DNA from: Methylomonas sp. LW13 | Lineage (GTDB): Bacteria > Pseudomonadota > Gammaproteobacteria > Methylococcales > Methylomonadaceae | Assembly: GCF_016865255.1 (NCBI RefSeq) | Contig: NZ_CP033381.1 | Location: 5,146,001 to 5,210,000, forward strand | Direction: 5' to 3' | DNA: 64,000 nt | Part shown: positions 48,413-57,923 of the stretch, piece after piece | Layout: each line of letters opens with the position of its first letter | How positions within the stretch are numbered: the first letter of the stretch is position 1 | The notes under the pieces: generated by a model | Told to the model about the DNA's origin: nothing | Databases searched by the model: none | What the model saw: only the letters and a program-made list of their open reading frames with translations | Program-made: the position numbers and the translations under genes

Positions 48413-48889
48413 CTATTTACCCCAAGGCATCACCGGCACCGTCGACACACTGTTGGCCGGTGCACCTTCGATCACTTTCCGGCTAATCGCCAGATAAACC
48501 AGGGTGTTGTGCTTGGCATCCCATAAACGGGTAATGTTGGTGGACTTGAAAAACAGCGAGGTGCTCTCCGAAAATACGGTTTCTTCCGTGCTCAGTTTGG
48601 CCGGCAATGTGATCGGCCCGGTTTGCCGGCAAGCCAGCGAAAATTCCGACGGATCTTCCGACAGACCCAAGCCGCCGGAAATCCCCCCCGATCTGGCCTG
48701 ACTGATATGGCAAATCACGTTAGGGATTTTCGGATCTTCAAAGGCGTCGACACAAACCTTGTGATTGGCACCGATTAGTTTCCAGGCCGTGGTCACGCAA
48801 CCCACTTCATCGGCCTGCGCCGCGCCCGCCAGCATGAGCAACAAGCCACAGCATAAGCGGCCGCTATGTTTTAAGGATATTTTCAGCAT
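48413..48889 (-). CDS. creA: CreA family protein
   Basis: 158 residues from the ATG at 48889 (MLKISLKHSGRLCCGLLLML); longer in-frame starts would run into the neighbour and lack a signal peptide. Signal peptide 1-26, cut before DEVG. The body follows E. coli CreA closely: WKLIGANHKVCVDAFEDPKI, then SGGISGGLGLSEDPSEFSLA and the end VSTVPVMPWGK. CreA is a small periplasmic protein of unknown biochemical role. It sits convergent to the hybrid kinase gene. Confidence 0.93.
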   Translation of the reverse strand: MLKISLKHSGRLCCGLLLMLAGAAQADEVGCVTTAWKLIGANHKVCVDAFEDPKIPNVICHISQARSGGISGGLGLSEDPSEFSLACRQTGPITLPAKLSTEETVFSESTSLFFKSTNITRLWDAKHNTLVYLAISRKVIEGAPANSVSTVPVMPWGK

Positions 48890-48929
48890 AAATTTCTCGC
48901 AGACAGTGAGTAGATGGAAAGGGTCAGAC

Positions 48930-49406
48930 TCAGGGTAACAAGCGCCAGTCGCTAAAACAAGCCGCCTGACCAACATAGCGTTGCGCGCTATCGTGGACAT
49001 TCCACACCACCGCGCGCTCGATCAAAAAACGCTTGCCGGATTTGGCGATCCGCACGCCACTGTAATTGTCGATATAGCCCTGGCTGGTCACTTGATTCAA
49101 TAGTCGCTCGCGCTCTTCACGATTGACCGGCTCCGCCGAAAAACGCGAAGGCATACCGATAAATTCCGGCCAACTTAGCTCGAATAAATCCTGTGCGGTG
49201 CGGTTGGCGTAATTGAATACAGGATCGGCAGCAGTGTTATGCGACAACAGGGCAAAATCGGCTTCATAGACTTGCCGGCCCAGCGCCATGTTTGCGGACT
49301 GTTCCAACAGCGGCTTGCCCAGCAATTGCTGATAGCTTTGGAGCAGCAATTGGATATGGGTTTCGTAAAAATCGTTTTCTTGGCTGGGTACTGGCAAATC
49401 GAGCAT
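48930..49406 (-). CDS. MEKHLA-domain protein
   Basis: 158 residues made almost entirely of a MEKHLA domain, a PAS-like fold known from plant HD-ZIP III proteins and stand-alone bacterial proteins. Recognised by VFNYANRTAQDLFELSWPEF, the stretch IDNYSGVRIAKSGKRFLIER and the end YVGQAACFSDW. The PAS-like fold suggests ligand sensing, but the role is unknown. It lies 10 bp from the RES toxin stop on the same strand, and may be read through from that operon. Confidence 0.85.
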   Translation of the reverse strand: MLDLPVPSQENDFYETHIQLLLQSYQQLLGKPLLEQSANMALGRQVYEADFALLSHNTAADPVFNYANRTAQDLFELSWPEFIGMPSRFSAEPVNREERERLLNQVTSQGYIDNYSGVRIAKSGKRFLIERAVVWNVHDSAQRYVGQAACFSDWRLLP

Positions 49407-49415
49407 GGCTATCCG

Positions 49416-50114
49416 TTACACACCGGGCTGGTAAAGTTCTTTTTTATAAACCGCGCTGATTTGCCTGCCGTCCCACACATAGCAATAATGCGCGCCTTGC
49501 TTGACCGGCGCCAGCAAACGCGGTTTAAACACCGCCACACATTCTCCGCCCGCCGCCCGCACGCTGGAATAGACGATACCATCCGCACCGTCCGCGCGTA
49601 ACTGCCTGGCCCAGGCCTGCGCGGCGGCGTAATTGCCGGTGTCGGCGTCGTAAATTTCCGGTAATTCGGTTTGCCGACCGCGAATGTCGTGCAGCTCGGC
49701 ATTCAAATCCGAGGCATAGCTGCGCATGTCGATGTCAATCGGCGCTTGTCGGGTCGCGGCCAGAAACCGGCTGCGATGAAAACGGGTTTCGGCTATCGCG
49801 GTATCGATGTCTTTGGCGGCGTAATACACGCCGTAACTGCCGTCGCAAAACCGGCTGCCTTCCGGATTTAAATGCGTGAACGCGGCCATGATCGGCGTAG
49901 TCCCCGGCCCGGCAATTCGGTCCGCCACGGCGACCAAACTGATTTCGCCGGCTTCGTCGCGCAGCCTGTCGTTAGTCAGCGCTTCAATGGCGAACACTAC
50001 TTCCAGATCAGCCGGGTCTGCCACCCTATCGAACAAACCCGTCGGCGGAAACCGGCTAGGCACCAGGCGCCAGCAAGGTCGCCAATCTATCCGACTGATT
50101 TTCGCTACCGCCAT
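49416..50114 (-). CDS. RES-domain toxin
   Basis: 232 residues from the ATG at 50114, which overlaps the antitoxin stop in a TAATG junction; an upstream ATG at 50129 is less likely. The RES family resembles ADP-ribosyltransferases and includes toxins that degrade NAD+. Visible motifs are the Arg in PCWRLVPSR, the Ser/Tyr region GIVYSSVRAAGG and YGVYYAAKDIDTAIAETRFH. The overlapping DUF2384-type gene upstream is its expected partner. The frame is complete, so the toxin should be active. Confidence 0.9.
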   Translation of the reverse strand: MAVAKISRIDWRPCWRLVPSRFPPTGLFDRVADPADLEVVFAIEALTNDRLRDEAGEISLVAVADRIAGPGTTPIMAAFTHLNPEGSRFCDGSYGVYYAAKDIDTAIAETRFHRSRFLAATRQAPIDIDMRSYASDLNAELHDIRGRQTELPEIYDADTGNYAAAQAWARQLRADGADGIVYSSVRAAGGECVAVFKPRLLAPVKQGAHYCYVWDGRQISAVYKKELYQPGV

Positions 50115-50518
50115 TAGGCCCAACCGCACTGCGCATCCAGATATTGGCGCACTACATACAAATCCGCCACCCGCCCGGACAACATGCGTTGCAAGGCGGT
50201 TTGCCCGGAAAACAGCGCGGCCTGATTGGCTTGATGCAGCCAGCCATCCGCCGCTGCCGGCTTGGGCAGTAAAATCTGCAAGGCTTTATAAATCCCAAAG
50301 ATGTAAGACAACCTTTCCAATTTATCGGCGTTAAGACTGGCGCTTTCCGGATTTTTCTTCCACTTAAAATACGTGCTGCGCGAATCCAGCCCCAGTAAAA
50401 CCATGGCCTGCTCGACATTCAAACCCCAGGCATCGGCGATATTAAAAAAAGTCCGTAAAGCCGCACCGGCCACCAGCGCGCTGTCGGCCGGTAATTGCAC
50501 ATGAGCTGTTGACAACAT
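50114..50518 (-). CDS. Xre/MbcA/ParS-type (DUF2384) antitoxin
   Basis: 134 residues. An N-terminal helix-turn-helix (about 20-60, with FNIADAWGLNVEQAMVLLGL and STYFKWKKN) is followed by the toxin-binding domain LLPKPAAADGWLHQANQAAL and FSGQTALQRMLSGRVADLY, typical of antitoxins paired with RES toxins. TTTGGAGGGCTT precedes the ATG. Upstream, ACTTAT and ATAAGT repeats (about 50533-50562) could be the autoregulatory operator. Confidence 0.92.
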   Translation of the reverse strand: MLSTAHVQLPADSALVAGAALRTFFNIADAWGLNVEQAMVLLGLDSRSTYFKWKKNPESASLNADKLERLSYIFGIYKALQILLPKPAAADGWLHQANQAALFSGQTALQRMLSGRVADLYVVRQYLDAQCGWA

Positions 50519-50674
50519 AAGCCCTCCAAAACAACTTATCTAAACTTTACGTTAAAATAAGTCTATTTATGGACTTTGTCAAAGGGGTTTTGGGTTTTAT
50601 TCTTGGAAAAGGAGTTTTGTTTGGGCCGGGTTTTTATTTGGGCAAAACAGACCGCGTAGATACTGTTATCCAAG

Positions 50675-51888
<1,214 letters not shown>

Positions 51889-51963
51889 GAACGACGTCAA
51901 ACATGCGTCCGATTACGCTATCGCTAAGCGGGCCTAAGGCCTTTTTTGTCTAAGGGGGTTTGC

Positions 51964-52258
51964 TTAGCGGTTTTTAGGCCAGCTATTCGGATTTCTAGCA
52001 TCATGCACTACAGCCAACACATGTACTAAATCGCCGCGCACTACATAAAACACGCCGAATGGAAAACGCGGGAGTAATGCGCCGAACGTTTGGAATTACC
52101 TCGGCATAGAGCAACGGTGCTTGTTCCAGCCTTTTTAGCTGCAGCTCTAAAGCGGCAATAAATTCATCTCCGAGACCGGAGCTTTGCGACTCGTACCATT
52201 CTTGGGCTTCGCCCGTTTCACGTAAAGCGCGTGCGGAAAATTTCAGGCGGTACGCCAT
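51964..52258 (-). pseudogene. ParE-type toxin, frameshifted
   Basis: The first 58 codons read as a ParE toxin (MAYRLKFSARALRETGEAQE, then LLYAEVIPNVRR). After that the frame runs into VLCSARRFSTCVGCSA and stops at 52001. A shift of one frame at about 52077-52082 restores the expected C-terminus, LLPRFPFGVFYVVRGDLVHV then LAVVHDARNPNSW, up to the stop at 51964-51966. Two bases seem to be missing between the Arg-Arg and Leu-Leu codons. The toxin is probably dead unless this is a sequencing error. It overlaps its antitoxin gene by 16 bp. Confidence 0.85.
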
Positions 52259-52494
52259 GAGCCATCTTTAAGGCACGATTTTACTTGATCCCAGGAATAG
52301 CCGGACTCCGGATTCCGCTCAAACTCAATCATGCGCCGTTCCAGTTCGGCTTTAAGCGCCGGCGATACTTCCACAGCTTCAGGTACTGCGGCGACGCTGT
52401 CCCAAATAAGCTCAACGAGCTGAATGCGTTCCTGCAACGGAAGTTCCAGAATATCGGTAATCGAGATATTGTTCATGGCGGACAATGTATCCAT
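52243..52494 (-). CDS. Addiction-module antitoxin (TIGR02574-type)
   Basis: 83 residues, or 77 from the second ATG at 52476 (MNNISITDILELPLQERIQL). The helical ERIQLVELIWDSVAAVPE and the end GYSWDQVKSCLKDGSWR follow the putative addiction module component family that accompanies ParE toxins. The frame is intact, in contrast to the toxin after it, so it may persist as an orphan antitoxin or regulator. Confidence 0.85.
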   Translation of the reverse strand: MDTLSAMNNISITDILELPLQERIQLVELIWDSVAAVPEAVEVSPALKAELERRMIEFERNPESGYSWDQVKSCLKDGSWRTA

Positions 52495-52596
52495 TTTTGG
52501 TAAAAATCAAAAGCGACACTTATAAACGGCCCGACGATTTAAGTTTTTGCACGACTAACTCATCAACTTGATTATTCGGTGTGGCCGGAGATAAGC

Positions 52597-52612
52597 CCGC
52601 GTAGCTCCGATT
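52597..52612. other. Unoccupied copy of the IS110 target repeat
   Basis: CCGCGTAGCTCCGATT is identical to the sequence recreated by joining the two flanks of the IS110 element. Its core AG (CT on the minus strand) is at 52603-52604. It lies between the toxin-antitoxin remnant and the following gene and carries no insertion. Confidence 0.8.
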
Positions 52613-52652
52613 AGCGAAGCGGAAGCGGGTTGGCTTGAGCGAAATGTGGGCA

Positions 52653-53039
52653 TCACTGCGTTTCACTTATCAACTGCCCATGCTCATCAAAGCGGCGCTC
52701 GATGCGCTTCATACCCTGTACATCGTAACGCTCCTCAATGCGAGGTTGCCCGTTCGGATAGTAGTAAATCTTTCCGGCAAGCAACTGGCCGTCGTACATC
52801 TCAGCGTAAGTAGCAACCGCTTGCTCGTTGTGATGAAGGATGCCAATCAGAGCACCGTCCGGTCCATAGCGATTTATGCTCTTGATCGCTCCGGAATCAT
52901 AGAATTCCTTAACGATTTTCTGTCCCCCAACAGCACTGAGCGTCTCTGGCTCTTTAGCGAATAAGACCGTAACGGTGGCAAGCAAAAGTACGGCAACAAG
53001 ATTGATGTGCGTCATGTTCATTTGTTTGTTGCTCAACAT
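52653..53039 (-). CDS. Exported MORN/YwqK-like repeat protein
   Basis: About 128 residues from the ATG at 53039; ATGs at 53021 and 53015 are alternatives, and none has a strong ribosome site. The hydrophobic INLVAVLLLATVTVLFAK is a signal peptide or anchor. The body has repeats of the Y-x-x-G-x-x-x type (KEFYDSGAIKSINRYGPDG, IYYYPNGQPRIEERYD, RFDEHGQLISE), as in YwqK-type and MORN-repeat proteins. The role is unknown. The position near a decayed toxin-antitoxin pair is probably coincidental. Confidence 0.6.
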   Translation of the reverse strand: MLSNKQMNMTHINLVAVLLLATVTVLFAKEPETLSAVGGQKIVKEFYDSGAIKSINRYGPDGALIGILHHNEQAVATYAEMYDGQLLAGKIYYYPNGQPRIEERYDVQGMKRIERRFDEHGQLISETQ

Positions 53040-53353
53040 AATATATACGACATTTTTTGCCTTATAATCCCAGCCATCTGTCGTATAACTCCTTATTCCT
53101 GAGTTTAAATAATTGATAAAACTGCGCTTTATTAAACAAAGAACCAGCCCTGGCCGGAAAATACGACAAATGTCCAAGGCTTATGAGCCACTTTTATTCA
53201 AGCCCCAGACTATCGAGTTCGCGGAAATAAACATTTTGGTTCCGTATTTCTTGCAAAGATACCCCAAGACCCAAACTAATCAAAGAACATTCCAACGCTC
53301 AACCTCTGTCAGTCTGTTTGCCTAGCGGCCCAAGCGCCTACAAACGATTTGGG
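53040..53353. other. Gap without a supported gene
   Basis: About 310 bp of AT-rich DNA between two minus-strand genes. A 70-codon plus-strand open frame at 53113-53325 has no recognisable product and no convincing ribosome site. Confidence 0.4.
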
Positions 53354-53824
53354 TTAATCCTGTTCCGATCTCGACTTCCAGGCCGCTCGGGCCACTAGAA
53401 TCGCCGCCGTTAGAAAACCGACCGTGGTCAGCGTAAAACTGATGCCAGCCTGAATCGGGAAGTGCGGTTCGACCGGTAAAGCGGAGGCCACCGGCTTGGC
53501 CGACAATCCCCTTAGTAAAAACGATAGCGGGTTGAAAAACGCCCCGAAGCAGCAGGCACTCACCACCCAGACCGGCGGCGTGACCGCATATTGCCGAAAC
53601 AGCAAAAAGAAAATGAACAGAAATTGCGCCATCATCAGGTAATCGATGTGGGCGCGAATAATGTCGGCCCGTTCGACCAGGTGGCTGGCCAACGCGCCGT
53701 CGGGATAAAACAGCGTAAAGCCCAATACCCAGGCGATACTCAACGCTATCGCCAGACAGAATATCGCAAACACCAGCAAAAACACGTTTGCCAACGGTTC
53801 GGGTGGAAATTTTTGATTGCTCAT
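53354..53824 (-). CDS. Hypothetical four-helix membrane protein
   Basis: 156 residues from the ATG at 53824 (MSNQKFPPEPLANVF), preceded by TGAGGATACAC. Four hydrophobic helices: LVFAIFCLAIALSIAWVLGF, YLMMAQFLFIFFLLF, VVSACCFGAFFNPLSFLL and FTLTTVGFLTAAILVA. The pattern with a conserved HIDYLMMAQ stretch recalls small inner-membrane proteins of unknown function. It is divergent from the AraC gene, which may control it. Confidence 0.65.
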   Translation of the reverse strand: MSNQKFPPEPLANVFLLVFAIFCLAIALSIAWVLGFTLFYPDGALASHLVERADIIRAHIDYLMMAQFLFIFFLLFRQYAVTPPVWVVSACCFGAFFNPLSFLLRGLSAKPVASALPVEPHFPIQAGISFTLTTVGFLTAAILVARAAWKSRSEQD

Positions 53825-53972
53825 GTGTATCCTCATTTTCAAGAGGCGCTTGGCCCCAGTTATCGAACGCCGCAAAGGGCAAACGCGCCGACCCCGTTGC
53901 CAAGCTCAAACGCTTTGACTAGACTGCCCGGCAAAAATGCCGGTTGGCCGAACGCAACGGGGAGCTTAAACA

Positions 53973-54779
53973 ATGACCAATACACCACGCTTGTATGAAC
54001 GTGCTACTGCCTCGGCGGTCCCTTTCGATGCGCTCTGGGACATCAGCGGCGGCCGCACGTTTTTTTGCGGTCCGCTGTATTACAACGCCAACCACCAACA
54101 CGGCGCTCCGGTGTTTCTGGCCGGTCTGTATGGGAAGTTTCGTTTGAAAGTGGCGGGTAGCGATTGGCTGTCTTGCCGCACGGCGGTAATTCCGGCCGGC
54201 GTGTGGCACGAGCTGGATGTGGGCGGCGACCCGCTTGCGGTGTTTTACATCGAACCGACCATCGCCGGCGTCGAGGCGCTGTTACCTTTAATCCGCGATA
54301 CCCGCTCAGTGAACGGTGCCTTGGTCGGTAACGGCGGCGAAATCGCCTTCATGCGCGATCTCTACGAAGATCGCTACAGCCCGAATTGGACCGCGCAGCC
54401 CCTGGCCGATTTGCTGGATTTTTCGAAACGCCGGTCTCAAGCCGACAGACTAGACCCACGCATCAGCCAAATCGTCGAATTTTTATTCGCGCAAGGCGAC
54501 GACCTGACGTCGGTGATTACGCTGGCAGCGAATGTAGGACTATCCGCATCCCGGCTACAACATCTGTTCAGCCAGCAGATCGGCGTGCCGTTTCGCCGTT
54601 ATCGCAGCTGGAACCGGATGCGGCAAGCGATAAAAGAAGTCATCAAGGGCCACAACTTCACGACTGCCGCGCACGCTACCGGGTTTTCCGATTCCGCCCA
54701 TTTCAGCCATGAATTTCGCAAGACTTTCGGTGCCGCGCCCACAGTGGGTTTGCATAATCTGGCGCGGCTGCAACCCTAG
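53973..54779 (+). CDS. AraC-family transcriptional regulator
   Basis: 268 residues. An N-terminal cupin-like effector domain (about 15-110, with GAPVFLAGLYGKFRLKV) and a C-terminal double helix-turn-helix (about 165-262) including VGLSASRLQHLFSQQIGVPF and AAHATGFSDSAHFSHEFRKT, the AraC signature. The effector is unknown. The divergent membrane-protein gene shares a 148-bp upstream region and is the natural target. It ends 1 bp from the convergent aminotransferase gene. Confidence 0.92.
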   Translation: MTNTPRLYERATASAVPFDALWDISGGRTFFCGPLYYNANHQHGAPVFLAGLYGKFRLKVAGSDWLSCRTAVIPAGVWHELDVGGDPLAVFYIEPTIAGVEALLPLIRDTRSVNGALVGNGGEIAFMRDLYEDRYSPNWTAQPLADLLDFSKRRSQADRLDPRISQIVEFLFAQGDDLTSVITLAANVGLSASRLQHLFSQQIGVPFRRYRSWNRMRQAIKEVIKGHNFTTAAHATGFSDSAHFSHEFRKTFGAAPTVGLHNLARLQP

Positions 54780-54780
54780 C

Positions 54781-55950
54781 TTAAATCGACTCCCGCACCA
54801 AATCTGCCAAAATCCGCAAGCCTGATTCGGCATCCTCGCTACTGGAGTGGCTGAAATTCAACCGTAGCTGGCCGCAAGCGTCCACCGCCATCGGTAGGAA
54901 GGGTTCGCCGGGCATAAAAGCCACGCCGGCTTCGATAGCCTTAGGCAACAGCTGACGGGTATCGATGCGGCGATTCAGCGTCAGCCAAAAAAACAAACCA
55001 CCGGGCGGGGTTTGCCAAACTGCCAAATCCACAAAATGCCGGCGCAGCGCAGCGTCGAATGCATCGCGGCGCTGGCGGTAATGGCCGGCCAAATCCGCCA
55101 ATTGCCGGCTGCGGTCGGGATTGTTCAGTTGTTGTAGTACCAGCCATTGGCTAAGGCGATTGCTGTGCAAATCGGCCGCCTGCTTCAAGCGGGTCAAAAA
55201 AGGCATCAGTTCCGGCGACGCGACCAGGTAACCCAAGCGCAAGCCCGGCGCCAGGCTTTTGGAAAACGAGCCTTGATAAATCCATGGCGCTTGTTGCAAC
55301 CTGGCACATACCGGCGTGCGTTCGCAATCGTCGTACACCAGATCACGGTAGGGATCGTCTTCGAATAGGGGAATATTGCCGGCATCGCAAGCGGCGGCCA
55401 GGGCACTGCGCTCCCCGGCATCCAGGCAGCGGCCGCTGGGATTCTGGAACGTGGGGATCGCATAGGCAAACGCTGGCTTTTCCCGCTGCCAGGTATCCAG
55501 ATCGGGCGCCCCAGCATCGTAAGCCACGAAGCGGGCGCCGAAAAAGCGGAACACCTGCAAAGCCGCCAGATAAGTAGGCGCTTCCACGGCCACCGGCGTG
55601 CCGGGATCGATGAACAGTTTGGCGACCAGATCGATACCTTGCTGCGAACCGGACAGGATCAACACCTGTTCGGCCGAACATTTAACGCCCAGGCTTTGCA
55701 TGTCGGCGGCGATACGCTCGCGCAACTCCGCTTCGCCTTCGCTGGCGCCGTATTGCAACATGTGCTGCGGCATGGCCTCTAGCGTGAATTGCGGGAAGCT
55801 GTCCAACGACGGTAATCCGCCGGCAAAGGAAATCATGCCGGGTCTGTCGACGACGGCCAGAATTTCGCGGATTGGTGACGGATGCAGGTCTTGGGTACGA
55901 GCGGAAAAGCGGATAGGGTGCTGCGGCGATAATGAGTTCATGGTGGGCAT
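54781..55950 (-). CDS. PLP-dependent class I/II aminotransferase (2-aminoadipate/MocR-like)
   Basis: 389 residues. The PLP-binding lysine lies in YQGSFSKSLAPGLRLGYL. Upstream motifs are ISFAGGLPSLDSF, ILSGSQQGIDLVAKLF and PLFEDDPYRDLVY, typical of LysN-type and stand-alone MocR-like aminotransferases. No HTH domain is attached. The ATG at 55950 has a second ATG three codons later (55941); no clear ribosome site precedes either. It is divergent from marR and has an operator-like palindrome at 55959-55973. The substrate is unknown. Confidence 0.88.
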   Translation of the reverse strand: MPTMNSLSPQHPIRFSARTQDLHPSPIREILAVVDRPGMISFAGGLPSLDSFPQFTLEAMPQHMLQYGASEGEAELRERIAADMQSLGVKCSAEQVLILSGSQQGIDLVAKLFIDPGTPVAVEAPTYLAALQVFRFFGARFVAYDAGAPDLDTWQREKPAFAYAIPTFQNPSGRCLDAGERSALAAACDAGNIPLFEDDPYRDLVYDDCERTPVCARLQQAPWIYQGSFSKSLAPGLRLGYLVASPELMPFLTRLKQAADLHSNRLSQWLVLQQLNNPDRSRQLADLAGHYRQRRDAFDAALRRHFVDLAVWQTPPGGLFFWLTLNRRIDTRQLLPKAIEAGVAFMPGEPFLPMAVDACGQLRLNFSHSSSEDAESGLRILADLVRESI

Positions 55951-55958
55951 TGATAAAT

Positions 55959-55973
55959 GTCAATAAAGTTGAC
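55959..55973. promoter_or_regulatory. Operator-like palindrome, aminotransferase side
   Basis: GTCAAT-AAA-GTTGAC matches the second palindrome 48 bp away. It lies 9 bp upstream of the aminotransferase start, so a bound MarR protein would block that gene. One arm position deviates from perfect symmetry. Confidence 0.55.
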
Positions 55974-56000
55974 CTATAGCCATGCTAACGGCTGCCTGCC

Positions 56001-56021
56001 TATAATGTCAACATGGTTGAC
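56001..56021 (+). promoter_or_regulatory. marR -10 box and overlapping palindrome
   Basis: TATAAT (56001-56006) abuts GTCAAC-ATG-GTTGAC (56007-56021), a perfect palindrome whose centre is the ATG start of marR. Transcription from this -10 would begin at about the A of the ATG, so the mRNA may be leaderless. No convincing -35 is seen, and the -10 match could be fortuitous. Confidence 0.55.
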
Positions 56022-56495
56022 CAAATAGCCGCTATCGATAATCCCCTGCTTGATGAAACGCCGAAGCCGGACAGGCGCGAAGCCGCGTTACGTCTGGCTA
56101 TCGAACAATTTTACTTCGGCTATCGCGCCTTTACCGTACAGCCGGACCGCATCCTGGCCGAGCGCGGGCTTGGGCGGGTGCATCACCGGATCTTGTATTT
56201 CGTCGGCCGCAACCCGCGGATTTCCGTGAACGCGCTGCTGGGCATGCTAAGCGTCAGTAAACAAGCTCTGAACGCGCCATTGCGGCAGTTAATGGACATG
56301 CAGCTGGTCATGATAGACACGGCCGCGCATGACAAACGGGTACGCGAACTCAGCTTAACGCCGGACGGCGCGGAATTGGAAGCGCAACTGACCGGCACGC
56401 AAATGCAACAGCTGCAAACGGTATTCGCGCAAGTCGGCGCCGAAGCCGAAGCCGGCTGGCATGAAGTGATGCGTAGCTTGAGTGCACAGAGCTGA
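56013..56495 (+). CDS. MarR-family transcriptional regulator
   Basis: 160 residues. Winged-helix domain about 50-130: HHRILYFVGRNPRISVNALLG, then LSVSKQALNAPLRQLMDMQL and a wing at TAAHDKRVRELSLT, the D-x-R-x-x-x-L-x-L-T wing pattern. It probably represses the divergent aminotransferase gene and itself through the two palindromes between them. The sigma-factor gene follows 6 bp after its stop, so both are likely on one transcript. Confidence 0.92.
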   Translation: MVDQIAAIDNPLLDETPKPDRREAALRLAIEQFYFGYRAFTVQPDRILAERGLGRVHHRILYFVGRNPRISVNALLGMLSVSKQALNAPLRQLMDMQLVMIDTAAHDKRVRELSLTPDGAELEAQLTGTQMQQLQTVFAQVGAEAEAGWHEVMRSLSAQS

Positions 56496-56501
56496 GCAGC
56501 C

Positions 56502-57728
56502 GTGCGCGAAAAAATCGACGCCATCTACCAAAGCGAATCCCGCCAGGTACTGGCCACCTTGATTCGGCTGCTCGGCGATTTCGATGTGGCCGAGGAAGCG
56601 CTGCACGATGCCTTTCGCGTTGCGCTCGAACAATGGCCGCGTGACGGCTTACCGGCCAATCCGCGCAGTTGGCTGGTGTCGGCCGGCCGCTTCAAGGCTA
56701 TCGACGGCCTGCGCCGGCAAGCCCGCTTCGATGTGCTGGAGGATGCCGATACCTTGGCGGATCCAGCCAGCGAACCCGGCGACACGGATGACGAAGGCCT
56801 GGAAGACGACCGCCTGCGGCTGATCTTTACCTGTTGCCATCCAGCGCTATCCCCGGATGCCCAAGTCGCATTGACGCTACGCGAAGTTTGCGGCCTGGCC
56901 ACCGAGGAAATCGCCCGCGCCTTCCTGACGCCGACACCGACGCTGGCCCAACGCATCGTCCGCGCCAAAACCAAGATCCGTGATGCCCTCATTCCCTATC
57001 AGGTACCGTCGCCTTCAGAACTCCCACAACGCCTCGATTCGGTGTTACGGGTAATTTATCTGGTGTTCAACGAAGGCTACTCCGCGTCGTCCGGCGACGC
57101 GCTAACCCGGCATGATTTGTCGGAAGAAGCGATACGCTTGGGACATTTGCTGGTCGAGTTACTGCCGGAGCCGGAAGCGCAAGGCTTATTGGCGTTGATG
57201 CTGCTGCACGAATCCCGCCGCGCCGCCAGAACCACAGCCGACGGTGAACTCATTTTGTTGGATGACCAAGACCGCAGCTTGTGGGATAAGGAACGCATCG
57301 TCGAGGGCTCTGCACTGGTACAGCGGGCCTTAGGGTCGCGGCGCTTCGGCCCTTATGCGTTGCAAGCCGCCATCGCTGGGCTGCACGCCAACGCCAGCCA
57401 CGCCGCCGCCACAGACTGGCCGCAAATCGTCGCACTCTATGAAGTCTTATTGCGCATCGAAGCCTCGCCGGTAATCGAATTAAACCGGGCCGTCGCGGTA
57501 GCGATGCGCGATGGACCTTTAGCTGGACTGGAGTTGATCGATGCCATTTTACAAAACGGCGACCTTACCGATTATCACCTCGCGCATGCGGCACGAGCAG
57601 ATTTGTTCCGGCGTCTGGGCAGAACCGACGAAGCGGTCGCAGCTTACGAACAAGCCCTGGCTTTGACGCGGCAGGAGCCGGAACGGCGCTTTTTGGCGCG
57701 CAGACTGCGCGAAATCCGCTTGGAGTGA
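56502..57728 (+). CDS. ECF-type sigma factor of the ECF42 (SigJ-like, DUF6596) group
   Basis: 408 residues from a GTG start. Sigma region 2 (about 1-75: LLGDFDVAEEALHDAFRVAL, then NPRSWLVSAGRFKAIDGLRR) and region 4 (about 105-165: LTLREVCGLATEEIARAFL) are followed by a long C-terminal extension of about 230 residues with TPR-like helices (ELNRAVAVAMRDGPLAGLEL). This layout defines ECF42. These factors have no anti-sigma gene and neighbour DGPF/YCII genes, which indeed follow about 3 kb downstream. The C-terminal extension is thought to control activity. Confidence 0.92.
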   Translation: MREKIDAIYQSESRQVLATLIRLLGDFDVAEEALHDAFRVALEQWPRDGLPANPRSWLVSAGRFKAIDGLRRQARFDVLEDADTLADPASEPGDTDDEGLEDDRLRLIFTCCHPALSPDAQVALTLREVCGLATEEIARAFLTPTPTLAQRIVRAKTKIRDALIPYQVPSPSELPQRLDSVLRVIYLVFNEGYSASSGDALTRHDLSEEAIRLGHLLVELLPEPEAQGLLALMLLHESRRAARTTADGELILLDDQDRSLWDKERIVEGSALVQRALGSRRFGPYALQAAIAGLHANASHAAATDWPQIVALYEVLLRIEASPVIELNRAVAVAMRDGPLAGLELIDAILQNGDLTDYHLAHAARADLFRRLGRTDEAVAAYEQALALTRQEPERRFLARRLREIRLE

Positions 57729-57923
57729 CGATATCAGTAAAAAATTGGCGATTGATTTTAAAGTGATATTTAATCATTTGCGTCGCGCACCAGACGCGCT
57801 TTTTGACACAACAAATGAAAAGTTTCGCGCCGCGCCATTCTGATAGAGCAAGTTCGGCCAAAGCCCCCTTACTTAAAAAGGTGCCATCCGCCATGAAATT
57901 GCGTCGATTGAAGTCGGGCCATT

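Noticed and set aside
48890-49000. N-terminal extension of CreA to an ATG at 49000
   Set aside because: It would overlap the MEKHLA gene and remove the signal peptide from the N-terminus; the ATG at 48889 fits the family.
51934-51948. GGCCTAAGGCCTTTTTT as an intrinsic terminator
   Set aside because: The stem is only four base pairs and no plus-strand gene ends before it.
53322-53909. 195-codon minus-strand frame overlapping the four-helix membrane protein gene
   Set aside because: The other frame has clear membrane helices and a ribosome site; this one is its shadow.
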